Source: Rhizobium sp. Q54 (GTDB lineage: Bacteria > Pseudomonadota > Alphaproteobacteria > SMXS01). Taken from it: a DNA stretch of 10,538 bases. The DNA lies in the NCBI GenBank assembly GCA_945872035.1, contig CAMBYA010000059.1:1-10538 (forward strand), in the 5' to 3' direction. A model generated the notes under the pieces. It saw only the letters and a list, made by a program, of their open reading frames with translations. It was not told the DNA's origin and ran no database searches. Both the position numbers and the translations under genes were made by a program. Shown piece by piece: positions 1 to 6,059 of the stretch (position 1 is its first letter; every line of letters starts with the position of its first letter).

Positions 1-98
1 GGCGAAGGCCGGGAACCAGACTTGACAGTCCACGATCTGACCTGCGGTGCTTACTCTGAGTTGCCTAGTCTGGATCCCGGCCTTCGCCGGGATGACGT
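1..98. repeat. Inverted pair of a REP-like dispersed palindromic element
   Basis: Bases 1-21 and 68-88 are inverted copies of each other with one mismatch (20 of 21 positions) around a 46-base spacer. The right copy continues into a short palindrome, CCCGGCCTTCGCCGGGATG (76-94), followed by ACG. GGATCCCGGCCTTCGCCGGGATGACG-type units, described here by position only (72-97), resemble intergenic palindromic repeats that recur in many alphaproteobacterial genomes. The left copy is cut by the window edge. No gene is visible in 1-230. Confidence 0.6.
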
Positions 99-166
99 GA
101 GGGTGTAGGCGCGCCCAGTGAAGCATTGGCGCCCATGAGCTGCCATTCGGCGTTGGAATGGAGCAA

Positions 167-180
167 CTGATATAGATCAG
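167..180. promoter_or_regulatory. FNR-like palindrome, imperfect
   Basis: CTGAT-ATAG-ATCAG is a perfect 5+4+5 palindrome that differs from the FNR consensus TTGAT-N4-ATCAA only at the outermost base of each half. It lies just downstream of the terminator of the first oxygenase gene. It would have to serve a gene left of base 1 or be fortuitous. Confidence 0.3.
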
Positions 181-187
181 GTGGAAC

Positions 188-211
188 AAAAGGGGCGCCG
201 AAGCGCCCCTT
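188..211 (-). terminator. Rho-independent terminator of oxygenase gene 1 (C(UUCG)G loop)
   Basis: Read on the minus strand, a stem of AAGGGGCGC pairs with GCGCCCCTT around the loop TTCG, closed by C-G, followed by TTGTT. This is the exceptionally stable C(UUCG)G tetraloop. It starts 20 bases after the stop codon at 231-233. The same GGGGCGC stem and loop recur at 1699-1726 and 6015-6040. Confidence 0.85.
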
Positions 212-230
212 CCGCTTCCGATGAGGCCGG

Positions 231-1601
231 TTATTCCGCTGCCACCGCCTGGACGCGTTTCGGCGCCGGCCGCTTGCCTTCGATGTATTCGTCGATGACC
301 TCGTGGAAGCGCCTGATGCGGTGCTCCTGCTTGGCCAGATACACGCCCTTGTAGGCGCGGCTGCGGAAGCCGAGCTGCTGGCCGGGCGTCACCGCCATGT
401 CCTGGTCGATCGGCTCACCCAGCGACTTCTCGCCGAAATTGAACACCACGTGCTCCACCTCGGCGTCCCGCTCCACCGGACCGGCGGCGGTGTTTACCGG
501 CGTGGTCACGCCCTCCGGCGCCGGCGCGTACCACCAGTTGTCGAACACGCACTGCTCCGGATCGGTCGGGTGCGGCCGGGCGCGCAGGAAGTGGAAGCCT
601 TCGGCCCAGACCGACACGGCGAAATTCGGGAACACGAAATAGTGGTAGGTGTCGGTCAGCTGATGGTCGCGCAGATCGTCGAAATAGGTGTAGCCGCGCT
701 CGGGACCGAGCTTGCGCTTGGCCTGCTGCAGCGCCTCGCGGGTGTCGAACTCGCGGCCCCGGAAGTCGTCCGGGTTCAGCTCCCACGCCTTCAACGTCGC
801 CGCCAGCGCCGGTTTCATCAGCGGCTCGCCGGTGGCGAGCAGCCGGTGCGACGGCGAACCGGACTGCATCCACATGCGGTTGTGTCCCTCGTCCGACATG
901 TCGAACTGGGTCCAGCGATAGTTCTCCTCGACCAGCGCGTCGGACTGCGGGTGCACCGCCGGCAGGTGATAGGACTCGTTGAAATTGTCCAGGATCACCT
1001 TCCAGTTGACCGGCACGTTGGCGGTCAGCGCCAGGTAGCGCTTCCATTCCTGGACCCGGTAGGGCTGCCAGTCGTCCCAGACCGGGCCGAGATATTCCTT
1101 AAGGCTGACGCAGTCCGGGTCCAGGTTGACCCAGATGAACCCCGCGAAGGTGTCGCAGGCGATCTCGATCAGGCGGAGCTTGCCGCAGGGGTCGCCCTCC
1201 GGGAAGTCCTCGGAGTCCAGCGCCTTGGTCAGCAGGCCGTCCAGTTCGAAGCGCCAGCCGTGATAGGGGCACACGAACGCATCCGCCGAGCCGATCTCGT
1301 TGAACACCAGCCGCGCGCCCCGGTGCTGGCAGACATTGTAGAAGGCCTTGATGGAGCCATCGGCCTGGCGGGCCATGATGATCCCTTCCGGGCCCACCTC
1401 TTCCATCTGGTAGTCGCCCGGTTCGGGAATCTCGTCCTCGCGCCCCAGCAGCAGCCAGGACCTGGTCCACATCTTCTGCCATTCCTCGTCGGCGAATGCC
1501 TTGGAGGTATAGCGGTAACCCGGAATGGTGTGGCCCTTGAGGACGGGCTGCGGCCAAGGCGCAGGCGTCGTCCCGTACCAGTCTTTCGAATGCTTCGTCA
1601 T
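231..1601 (-). CDS. Rieske non-heme iron oxygenase, alpha subunit (paralogue 1)
   Basis: This is the catalytic subunit of a Rieske-type ring-hydroxylating or demethylating oxygenase, which uses O2 and electrons from a separate reductase. I choose the start at 1601 (456 residues, MTKHSKDW). The AGGGA site lies 9 bases before it but only 3 before the ATG at 1607, and both close paralogues also begin with MT. The Rieske motif CQHRG...CPYHGW supplies C91, H93, C111 and H114. The mononuclear iron site is NFNESYH-x4-H with H212 and H217; the third ligand is probably D401 in DQDM. The bridging acid between the centres is E209 rather than the usual Asp. The C-terminal segment QLGFRSRAYKG is shared with the two paralogues. 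No beta subunit, ferredoxin or reductase lies nearby. Family assignment is firm; the substrate is unknown. Confidence 0.93.
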   Translation of the reverse strand: MTKHSKDWYGTTPAPWPQPVLKGHTIPGYRYTSKAFADEEWQKMWTRSWLLLGREDEIPEPGDYQMEEVGPEGIIMARQADGSIKAFYNVCQHRGARLVFNEIGSADAFVCPYHGWRFELDGLLTKALDSEDFPEGDPCGKLRLIEIACDTFAGFIWVNLDPDCVSLKEYLGPVWDDWQPYRVQEWKRYLALTANVPVNWKVILDNFNESYHLPAVHPQSDALVEENYRWTQFDMSDEGHNRMWMQSGSPSHRLLATGEPLMKPALAATLKAWELNPDDFRGREFDTREALQQAKRKLGPERGYTYFDDLRDHQLTDTYHYFVFPNFAVSVWAEGFHFLRARPHPTDPEQCVFDNWWYAPAPEGVTTPVNTAAGPVERDAEVEHVVFNFGEKSLGEPIDQDMAVTPGQQLGFRSRAYKGVYLAKQEHRIRRFHEVIDEYIEGKRPAPKRVQAVAAE

Positions 1602-1643
1602 GGACATGATTCCCTGTCATGCCAGACGCTTCCCCGCGACCCT

Positions 1644-1690
1644 ACTGTGGCCGGGATCCGGTGGCCCTGTCACCTATCGACTCTGTCAGG
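1644..1690 (-). promoter_or_regulatory. Putative promoter of paralogue 1 with shared upstream element
   Basis: A 24-base block at 1667-1690 matches the block at 3183-3206, upstream of paralogue 2, at 20 of 24 positions (plus-strand core CTGTCACCT..., ...GACTCTG). On the minus strand it contains GTGACA (1668-1673), close to a -35 TTGACA. CACAGT (1644-1649), 18 bases further on, occupies the -10 position but is a poor match. The block lies about 66 bases upstream of the start. Conservation between otherwise diverged flanks is the main evidence. Confidence 0.45.
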
Positions 1691-1698
1691 CGGCGCAG

Positions 1699-1726
1699 AA
1701 AAAAGGGGCGCCGAAGCGCCCCTTTT
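1699..1726 (-). terminator. Rho-independent terminator of oxygenase gene 2 (C(UUCG)G loop)
   Basis: On the minus strand the stem AAAAGGGGCGC pairs with GCGCCCCTTTT around TTCG and runs into a six-T tract. It begins 20 bases past the stop codon at 1747-1749. It is the strongest of three near-identical copies. A-runs on one side and T-runs on the other make it potentially bidirectional. It insulates the downstream promoter of paralogue 1. Confidence 0.9.
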
Positions 1727-1746
1727 CCGTCTCGTCGTGGCCGAGG

Positions 1747-3132
1747 TTACTCGGCGGCGATGGCCGTATGCGGATTGCTCTGGGTCGCCCGCTTGCCCTT
1801 GCCCTCGATATACTCGTCGATGACCTCGTGGTAGCGGCGGATACGCGCTTCCTGGCCCGACAGGTACACGCCCTTGTAGGCGCGGCTGCGGAAGCCGAGC
1901 TGCTGGCCGGTGGTGACGCCCATGTCCTGGTCGATCAGCATGCCGAGGCTCTGCTCGCCATAATTGAACACCTCGTGCTCGACATCGTCGCCGGCCTTGA
2001 ACACGCCGTTCGGCGTGTAGATCGGCGTCTCGAGGTCGATCGGCACGGGCGAGTACCACCAGTGATCGAACACGCTCTGGGTCGGGTCGGTCGGATGCGG
2101 CCGCGCACGCAGGAAGTGGAAGCCCGTCGCCCACAGCGACACCGCGAAGTTCGGGAACAGGAAGTAGTGGTAGACGTCCGTGAGCTGGTGGTCGCGGAGG
2201 TTCGCGAAATGGTGATAGCCGCGCGACGGACCCAGCTTGCGCATGGCCTGCTGGATCGCCTCGCGGGTTTCGTATTCGCGGCCGCCGCGGAACTCGTCCG
2301 GATCCAGCTCCCACAGGCGAAGCTGGCGCTCCAGCACCGGCTCGATCTTCACCTGGCCGCCGTTCCATTCCATCTGCTTCGACGGTTTGCCCGACTGCAT
2401 CCACATGCGGGCGTGGCCCTCGGGCGCCATGTCGTACTGGGTCGACAGGTAGCTTTCCTCGGTCTTGCCGGCGGCCTGCGGATGAACGGTGGGCAGGTGA
2501 TAGGACTCGTTGAAATTGTCCAGGATCACCTTCCAGTTGATCGGCGCGGTGCAGGTCTGCGCCAGGTAGCGTTTCCAGTGGTCCAGCTCATAGGCCGACC
2601 ACTCGTCCCACAGCGGGCCGAGATATTCCTTCAGCGGCACGCAGTCCGGGTCCATGTTGACCCAGATGAAGCCGGCGAACACCTCGCAGCGGATCGGCTC
2701 AAGCTTCAGCTTGCCGCAGGGGTCGCCCTCGGGGAAATCCTCGGGATCGAGCGCGAAGGTCAGTTGCCCGTCGATCTCCCAGCGCCAGCCATGATAGGGA
2801 CAGGTAAAGGCGTCGACCGTGCCCAGGTCGTTGAAGATCAGGCGGGCGCCGCGGTGCTGGCAGACATTGTAGAAGGCTTTGATGGAGCCGTCCTCCTGGC
2901 GCACCATCAGGATCGACTCCGGGCCGACCTCTTCCTGCTGGTAGTCGCCGGTCTCGGGGATGTCGTCCGCGCGGCCGAGCAGCAGCCACACCTTCGTCCA
3001 CATGTAGTCCCATTCCTTCTCGAAGAATTCCTTCGAGTGGTAACGGAAGCCCTCGATCTTGCTGCCCTTGAAGGTGGGCGCCGGATAGCGCGGCGCGGGC
3101 TCCTTGGCCCAGGCGGGATTCGGTGCGGTCAT
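1747..3132 (-). CDS. Rieske non-heme iron oxygenase, alpha subunit (paralogue 2)
   Basis: A 461-residue catalytic subunit of a Rieske oxygenase. The start is well supported: GGGGAG lies 7 bases before the ATG at 3132. The [2Fe-2S] ligands are C91, H93, C111 and H114 (CQHRGARL, CPYHGWRW). The iron ligands are H212 and H217 in NESYHLPTVHP, with D401 or D403 as the likely carboxylate; E209 sits at the bridging position. It shares long identical blocks with the genes at 231 and 6060. The N-terminal part is closest to the latter, while the C-terminus diverges (residues 362-382 and the tail GKRATQSNPHTAIAAE). It has its own promoter and terminator and appears monocistronic. No partner proteins are encoded beside it, and the substrate cannot be read from the sequence. 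Confidence 0.93.
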   Translation of the reverse strand: MTAPNPAWAKEPAPRYPAPTFKGSKIEGFRYHSKEFFEKEWDYMWTKVWLLLGRADDIPETGDYQQEEVGPESILMVRQEDGSIKAFYNVCQHRGARLIFNDLGTVDAFTCPYHGWRWEIDGQLTFALDPEDFPEGDPCGKLKLEPIRCEVFAGFIWVNMDPDCVPLKEYLGPLWDEWSAYELDHWKRYLAQTCTAPINWKVILDNFNESYHLPTVHPQAAGKTEESYLSTQYDMAPEGHARMWMQSGKPSKQMEWNGGQVKIEPVLERQLRLWELDPDEFRGGREYETREAIQQAMRKLGPSRGYHHFANLRDHQLTDVYHYFLFPNFAVSLWATGFHFLRARPHPTDPTQSVFDHWWYSPVPIDLETPIYTPNGVFKAGDDVEHEVFNYGEQSLGMLIDQDMGVTTGQQLGFRSRAYKGVYLSGQEARIRRYHEVIDEYIEGKGKRATQSNPHTAIAAE

Positions 3133-3159
3133 GGACTAACTCCCCGTGAAAGACCCTGC

Positions 3160-3206
3160 ACTATCCGCCCGGAGGCCGGCCGCTGTCACCTGTTGACTCT
3201 GATAGG
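3160..3206 (-). promoter_or_regulatory. Putative promoter of paralogue 2 with shared upstream element
   Basis: On the minus strand, GTGACA (3184-3189) matches -35 TTGACA at five of six bases. GATAGT (3160-3165) matches -10 TATAAT at four of six, with an 18-base spacer. Transcription would begin near 3153, leaving a roughly 20-base leader that contains the ribosome-binding site. The -35 is embedded in the block 3183-3206 shared with paralogue 1. Here the block also holds an inverted repeat, GTCA-ACAGG-TGAC, which could be an operator. Confidence 0.5.
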
Positions 3207-3599
3207 AGTGGCTCTTCCCTCCAAGGCTGTTGCCATCCAGACCGGGCGGACACTAGGTAATTTCCGACTCTTCCAACGCCCGTTTTCACGGTGGTACATT
3301 GACACCGTCGCCGCGAAGCGCATCGACGCGCGCGGGGCTTAAATATTGGTAAATAATATAATAGAATTATTGTCTTGATAATAGGTATAAATATTAGTTT
3401 TTATTTCAATAAAATCAGGCGGTTGGTGTGAATAATGTGCGCATGATCCGATAAATAATTTAATGAATCGTACAAATATTGATCAGGATCAATTGCCGTA
3501 CCGTTTCGTACAGTCAAAGTGATTTGGTATCACGGTACCCGGTCGCTGGTTCATCGGCGGCATTCAGCAAGCAGGCTGTGTCCGGGGACGCCATTTTTG
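3207..3599. other. Long intergenic region with AT-rich core
   Basis: This lies between the divergent oxygenase gene and the sigma factor gene. Bases 3207-3340 have the usual GC-rich composition and include a small inverted repeat, ACGGTG-N9-CACCGT (3288-3308). Bases 3341-3480 are strikingly AT-rich, with runs such as TAAATAATATAATAG, unlike anything else in the window. An FNR box sits at the right edge of this core, followed by the palindrome GTGAT-TTGGT-ATCAC (3519-3533). No credible protein-coding gene was found in the AT-rich part. Confidence 0.6.
3479..3492 (+). promoter_or_regulatory. Perfect FNR box upstream of the sigma factor gene
   Basis: TTGAT-CAGG-ATCAA matches the FNR/anaerobox consensus at all ten half-site positions and extends to a 16-base palindrome, ATTGATC-AG-GATCAAT. 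It lies 107 bases upstream of the ATG at 3600. A class II activation site centred at -41.5 would place transcription start near 3527. An FNR-type regulator that should read this sequence is encoded at 9390-10124. Confidence 0.75.
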
Positions 3600-4178
3600 A
3601 TGTCGAAAGTGAAATCCATGTCCAGCATCAGCACGCCCCGATCCGGTGCATTCGAAATCGAGGATCAGATTCCCGCCTTGCGGCGCTATGCCTGGAAGCT
3701 GACCCGCGACGCGGACGATGCCGCCGATGTCGTCCAGATGTGTCTCGAGCGGGCCGTCCGGAATTTTCACATGTTTCAGGCCGGCAGCAACCTGCGCGGC
3801 TGGCTGTTCACCATCCTGTATCACGAGTTCATCAGCGAAGTCCGGCGACGGGCGCGCCGGAAGCATGTCGTGCCAATGGACGAATGGCTCGATCCCGGTG
3901 TCTCGGGCGGTCAGGAGGACGCGGTCGAAATGGCCGAGATACAGCGTGCCTTCGGGCGTCTCGCCCCCAAGGAGCGCGAAATCCTCCGCAGGGTCGGCAT
4001 CGACGGCGAATCCTATGCGGCCGTCGGCATGCAGATGAATCTCAAGGCGGGCACGGTCAAGTCACGCGTGTTTCGCGCCCGGGAACACCTGCGCAATCTC
4101 CTGAACACCCCGGTCGCCGCGGGCGCAATGCCGCGCAATGCCGGCAGGATCCGGACTGGCGGTAGCCCGATGCCTTGA
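3600..4178 (+). CDS. ECF-family RNA polymerase sigma factor
   Basis: A 192-residue extracytoplasmic-function sigma factor that would direct RNA polymerase to a small set of stress promoters. Residues about 22-88 form sigma region 2 (PALRRYAWKLTRDADDAADV, then NLRGWLFTILYHEFISEVRR). Residues about 112-168 form region 4, with the helix-turn-helix GESYAAVGMQMNLKAGTVKS followed by RVFRAREHLRNLL. The start is uncertain: ATG 3600 has only a distant GGGGA, ATG 3618 (MSSISTPR) is an alternative, and a GTG at 3519 is less likely. No anti-sigma factor gene follows, which is unusual; the next genes encode envelope-type proteins. A perfect FNR box upstream suggests control by low oxygen. The exact ECF group is not determined. 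Confidence 0.88.
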   Translation: MSKVKSMSSISTPRSGAFEIEDQIPALRRYAWKLTRDADDAADVVQMCLERAVRNFHMFQAGSNLRGWLFTILYHEFISEVRRRARRKHVVPMDEWLDPGVSGGQEDAVEMAEIQRAFGRLAPKEREILRRVGIDGESYAAVGMQMNLKAGTVKSRVFRAREHLRNLLNTPVAAGAMPRNAGRIRTGGSPMP

Positions 4179-4277
4179 TCGACCGAGTTTGGATTGCGCG
4201 TCGCGGTTGACCGCGCAGTCGCGAAAAGACGAAGCGGCCCCTGCCGCGCTCTTTAACAATGTCCTTAGGAGAGAACC

Positions 4278-5261
4278 ATGCTTCGCAATACCGTTGCGGC
4301 TGCCGTACTGCTCGCTGGCGCCGCGCTGCTGCCGGGGGCGGCCCATGCCGCCTCCGGGTACACAGTCGGCCGCGTCGAGATGCGCGCCGGCCCGGACTTT
4401 GACTATCCGACCGTTCAAGTCATCCGCGATGGACGCCGGGTCGACATCTATGGCTGCCTGAACGACTGGAGTTGGTGCGATGTCGGCTATCGGTCCGATC
4501 GCGGCTGGGTCGATGGCGGTCATCTGGTCGCCACCTATCAGGGCCGGCGCCAGACCATCATCACCGTCGCGCCATATCTGGGCTTCGGCATCCTGTCGTT
4601 CACTTTCGGCGACTACTGGGACCACCACTATCGCACCCGGCCATTCTATTCCCAGCGCGACCGCTGGGAGAATCAGTATTACGACCACTTCAAGCCCAGT
4701 TGGGGGAAGCGGCCCGAACGCCGCGGCTCGAACCAGGATCATGACGGGGGACGCGCGCATCAGCCGGACCAGAACCGCCAGCAGTGGAACCAGAGCGGCG
4801 GCAGCCAGGTCGACCACAACCGGCAACAGCTTGACCAGAACCGCGCGAGCCAGGCAGACCAGCACCGGCAGGAGACCGAAAAGAGTCAGCAACGGGTAAA
4901 CCAGGACCGCGCCAATCAGGCGGAACAGCAGCGGCAGCAGGCCGAGAAAAGCCAGCAGCGGGTAAATCAGGACCGCGCCAATCAGGCGGACCAGAATCGG
5001 CAGCAGGCCGAGAAAAGCCAGCAACGGGTAAATCAGGACCGCGCCAATCAGGCGGAGCAGAACCGGCCACAGACCGGGAAAGCGCCGCACCAGCCGGATC
5101 AGGGCCATGCTGACCAGCCTTCGTCGAACAACAGACAGAGGTCAGAGCCGCAAGCGGCCCCGTCGCCTGCGAATCCGCAGCAGGAACGTTCGCCCCAGTC
5201 GCCACCGAAAAAGGACAAGAAGGACAACAACAAGGACGAAAATGGCGGGCAGGGGCGCTGA
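4278..5261 (+). CDS. Exported SH3-like domain protein with Q/N/R-rich repeat tail
   Basis: A 327-residue secreted or periplasmic protein. AGGAG lies 6 bases before the ATG. Residues 1-24 form a signal peptide (MLRNTVAAAVLLAGAALLPG, cleavage likely after AHA). Residues about 28-85 look like a bacterial SH3 domain: YTVGRVEMRAGPDFDYPTVQ, then VDIYGCLNDWSWCDVGY and RGWVDGGHL. This fold often binds cell-wall peptides. Residues about 92-140 are aromatic and glycine-rich (SFTFGDYWDHHY). From about 150 on the chain is low-complexity, rich in Q, N, R and D. It includes a 22-residue repeat (RVNQDRANQAEQ...QQAEKSQQ) and ends in a lysine/aspartate-rich tail. It follows the sigma factor by 99 bases and could be co-transcribed or a target of it. 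A cell-envelope role is inferred. Confidence 0.85.
   Translation: MLRNTVAAAVLLAGAALLPGAAHAASGYTVGRVEMRAGPDFDYPTVQVIRDGRRVDIYGCLNDWSWCDVGYRSDRGWVDGGHLVATYQGRRQTIITVAPYLGFGILSFTFGDYWDHHYRTRPFYSQRDRWENQYYDHFKPSWGKRPERRGSNQDHDGGRAHQPDQNRQQWNQSGGSQVDHNRQQLDQNRASQADQHRQETEKSQQRVNQDRANQAEQQRQQAEKSQQRVNQDRANQADQNRQQAEKSQQRVNQDRANQAEQNRPQTGKAPHQPDQGHADQPSSNNRQRSEPQAAPSPANPQQERSPQSPPKKDKKDNNKDENGGQGR
4821..5084 (+). repeat. 66-bp in-frame tandem repeat within the SH3-protein gene
   Basis: Copies begin at 4821 (degenerate), 4887, 4953 and 5019 (its end degenerates). The two central copies differ by only a few bases, for example CAGCAACGGGTAAACCAGGA against CAGCAGCGGGTAAATCAGGA. Each unit encodes 22 residues, so copy-number change keeps the frame. 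This suggests a length-variable coiled or extended stalk. Confidence 0.9.
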
Positions 5262-5281
5262 GAGGCCGACGCCACATCGTC

Positions 5282-5307
5282 GAAGGCTCCCGTTACCGGG
5301 AGCCTTC
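5282..5307 (+). terminator. Strong hairpin after the SH3-protein gene
   Basis: GAAGGCTCCCG (5282-5292) pairs perfectly with CGGGAGCCTTC (5297-5307) around TTAC, beginning 20 bases after the stop codon. No T-tract follows, so it may act as a terminator of low efficiency, an mRNA stabiliser, or both. Bases 5308-5424 hold nothing else recognisable apart from the ribosome-binding site of the next gene. Confidence 0.6.
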
Positions 5308-5424
5308 CAACGATTGGCTGACCCTGCGCCAACCCAAATCCATCGCCCTCAACAGCCCTGCCTTCTTCCCACCTGAGGCAGGAAACCGGCATCCGAAACC
5401 CAACCAACCCTGGAGGTATTTTCC

Positions 5425-5589
5425 ATGTCTACGATCCTGATCATCATCCTCATCGTCCTGCTGGTCGGCGGCGGTGGCGGCTACTACGGTTACAACCGCT
5501 ATGGCGGCGCCGGCCTCGGCGGTGTCCTGGGCCTGGTGGTGCTCGTGCTTGTCGTGCTCTGGTTCCTCGGATTACTTGGCGCCAGATAG
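5425..5589 (+). CDS. 54-residue DUF3309-like small membrane protein
   Basis: A short gene with an excellent ribosome-binding site (TGGAGGT, 8 bases before the ATG). The peptide begins MSTILIIILIVLLVGGGGG, continues with an aromatic/glycine loop, YYGYNRYGGAG, and ends in a second hydrophobic stretch (LGGVLGLVVLVLVVLWFLG). This hydrophobic-glycine-hydrophobic plan is that of the small DUF3309 proteins of proteobacteria, whose function is unknown to me. It would be an inner-membrane hairpin. It lies between the SH3 protein and another small membrane protein, all on the plus strand downstream of the sigma factor. Confidence 0.72.
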   Translation: MSTILIIILIVLLVGGGGGYYGYNRYGGAGLGGVLGLVVLVLVVLWFLGLLGAR

Positions 5590-5613
5590 TCCGGGCTGCC
5601 GTCCGTTCGGTCA

Positions 5614-5635
5614 CCCGGCCTTAGGTCAGGCCGGG
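5614..5635 (+). terminator. Hairpin between two small membrane-protein genes
   Basis: CCCGGCCT (5614-5621) pairs with AGGCCGGG (5628-5635) around a six-base loop, 25 bases after the stop of the 54-residue gene. No T-tract follows, so terminator function is possible but unproven. Confidence 0.4.
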
Positions 5636-5698
5636 GACCGCGGTCGGTTGCGTTGGTTCAAGATGAATTCCCGACAGCGACTTCAGGGAGAGACCCCA

Positions 5699-5941
5699 AT
5701 GAGCGGCAATCCGGGCAACGGGCTGCTGATCGCCGGCGCCGTCGCGGCGCTACTCGGCATCGCAGCCATCGCGGTCCCTGTCTTTACGACAGAGCGGAAC
5801 AAGGAAGTTCTCAAGATCGGCGATCTGAAGGTCACGGCGCGGCAAGAGACCGCGCATGTCATTCCACCCTTTGTCGGTCCCGGCGCGCTGGCCATAGGGC
5901 TGGTGCTGATGGGCGCGGCGTTCGTGGTCCGCCGCCGCTGA
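5699..5941 (+). CDS. 80-residue two-helix membrane protein
   Basis: The start at 5699 is chosen because AGGGAGAG lies 8-9 bases upstream. The protein is MSGNPGNG plus a hydrophobic helix (residues about 9-27), a polar segment (TTERNKEVLKIGDLKVTARQ) and a second helix (about 55-75) ending in RRR. The middle segment, with K-x-x-K-I-G-x-L-K-V-T-A followed by IPP, resembles a widespread group of short proteobacterial membrane proteins. In that group a conserved I-G-x-x-x-V-T-A loop sits between two helices. Function is unknown. By the positive-inside rule the RRR end is cytoplasmic and the loop extracytoplasmic. It converges on the oxygenase gene at 6060, and the terminator at 6015-6040 can serve both. 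Confidence 0.8.
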   Translation: MSGNPGNGLLIAGAVAALLGIAAIAVPVFTTERNKEVLKIGDLKVTARQETAHVIPPFVGPGALAIGLVLMGAAFVVRRR

Positions 5942-6014
5942 GTTGGGGGCGGCAAATCGTCAGGGCGATCGCCGCGCGCAGGAATAACGAAGGGAAAAGC
6001 CGGTCCCGCAACGG

Positions 6015-6040
6015 AAAAAGGGGCGCCGAAGCGCCCCTTT
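6015..6040 (-). terminator. Rho-independent terminator of oxygenase gene 3 (C(UUCG)G loop), bidirectional
   Basis: On the minus strand AAAGGGGCGC pairs with GCGCCCCTTT around TTCG and continues into a T-run (five Ts). It starts 19 bases past the stop codon at 6060-6062. On the plus strand it also ends in TTT, so it can stop readthrough from the convergent gene ending at 5941. The core is identical to the copies at 188 and 1699. Confidence 0.88.
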
Positions 6041-6059
6041 CCCGTCCTGTACGTTGGCC

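Noticed and set aside
303..1823. Long plus-strand open frame opposite the first oxygenase gene (and similar ones at 1525-3342 and 6132-7487)
   Set aside because: These are antisense shadows of GC-rich genes: they mirror the Rieske reading frames, have V/L/R/A-biased composition without motifs, and no ribosome-binding site was evident.
3519..3533. CRP-like palindrome GTGAT-TTGGT-ATCAC upstream of the sigma factor gene
   Set aside because: The spacer is five bases, not the six of a CRP site (TGTGA-N6-TCACA), and no candidate regulator is visible, so I list it only in the intergenic description.
4887..5084. 66-bp repeats considered as a CRISPR-like or mobile array
   Set aside because: There are no unique spacers. 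The units are contiguous, in frame and translated, so this is a coding tandem repeat.
4062..5108. Minus-strand open frame with repeated hydrophobic segments resembling a multi-pass membrane protein
   Set aside because: It is the complement of the 66-bp repeat tail of the SH3 protein. The opposite strand of Q/N/R-rich codons naturally reads as L/I/V/P, and the plus-strand gene has the signal peptide and ribosome-binding site.
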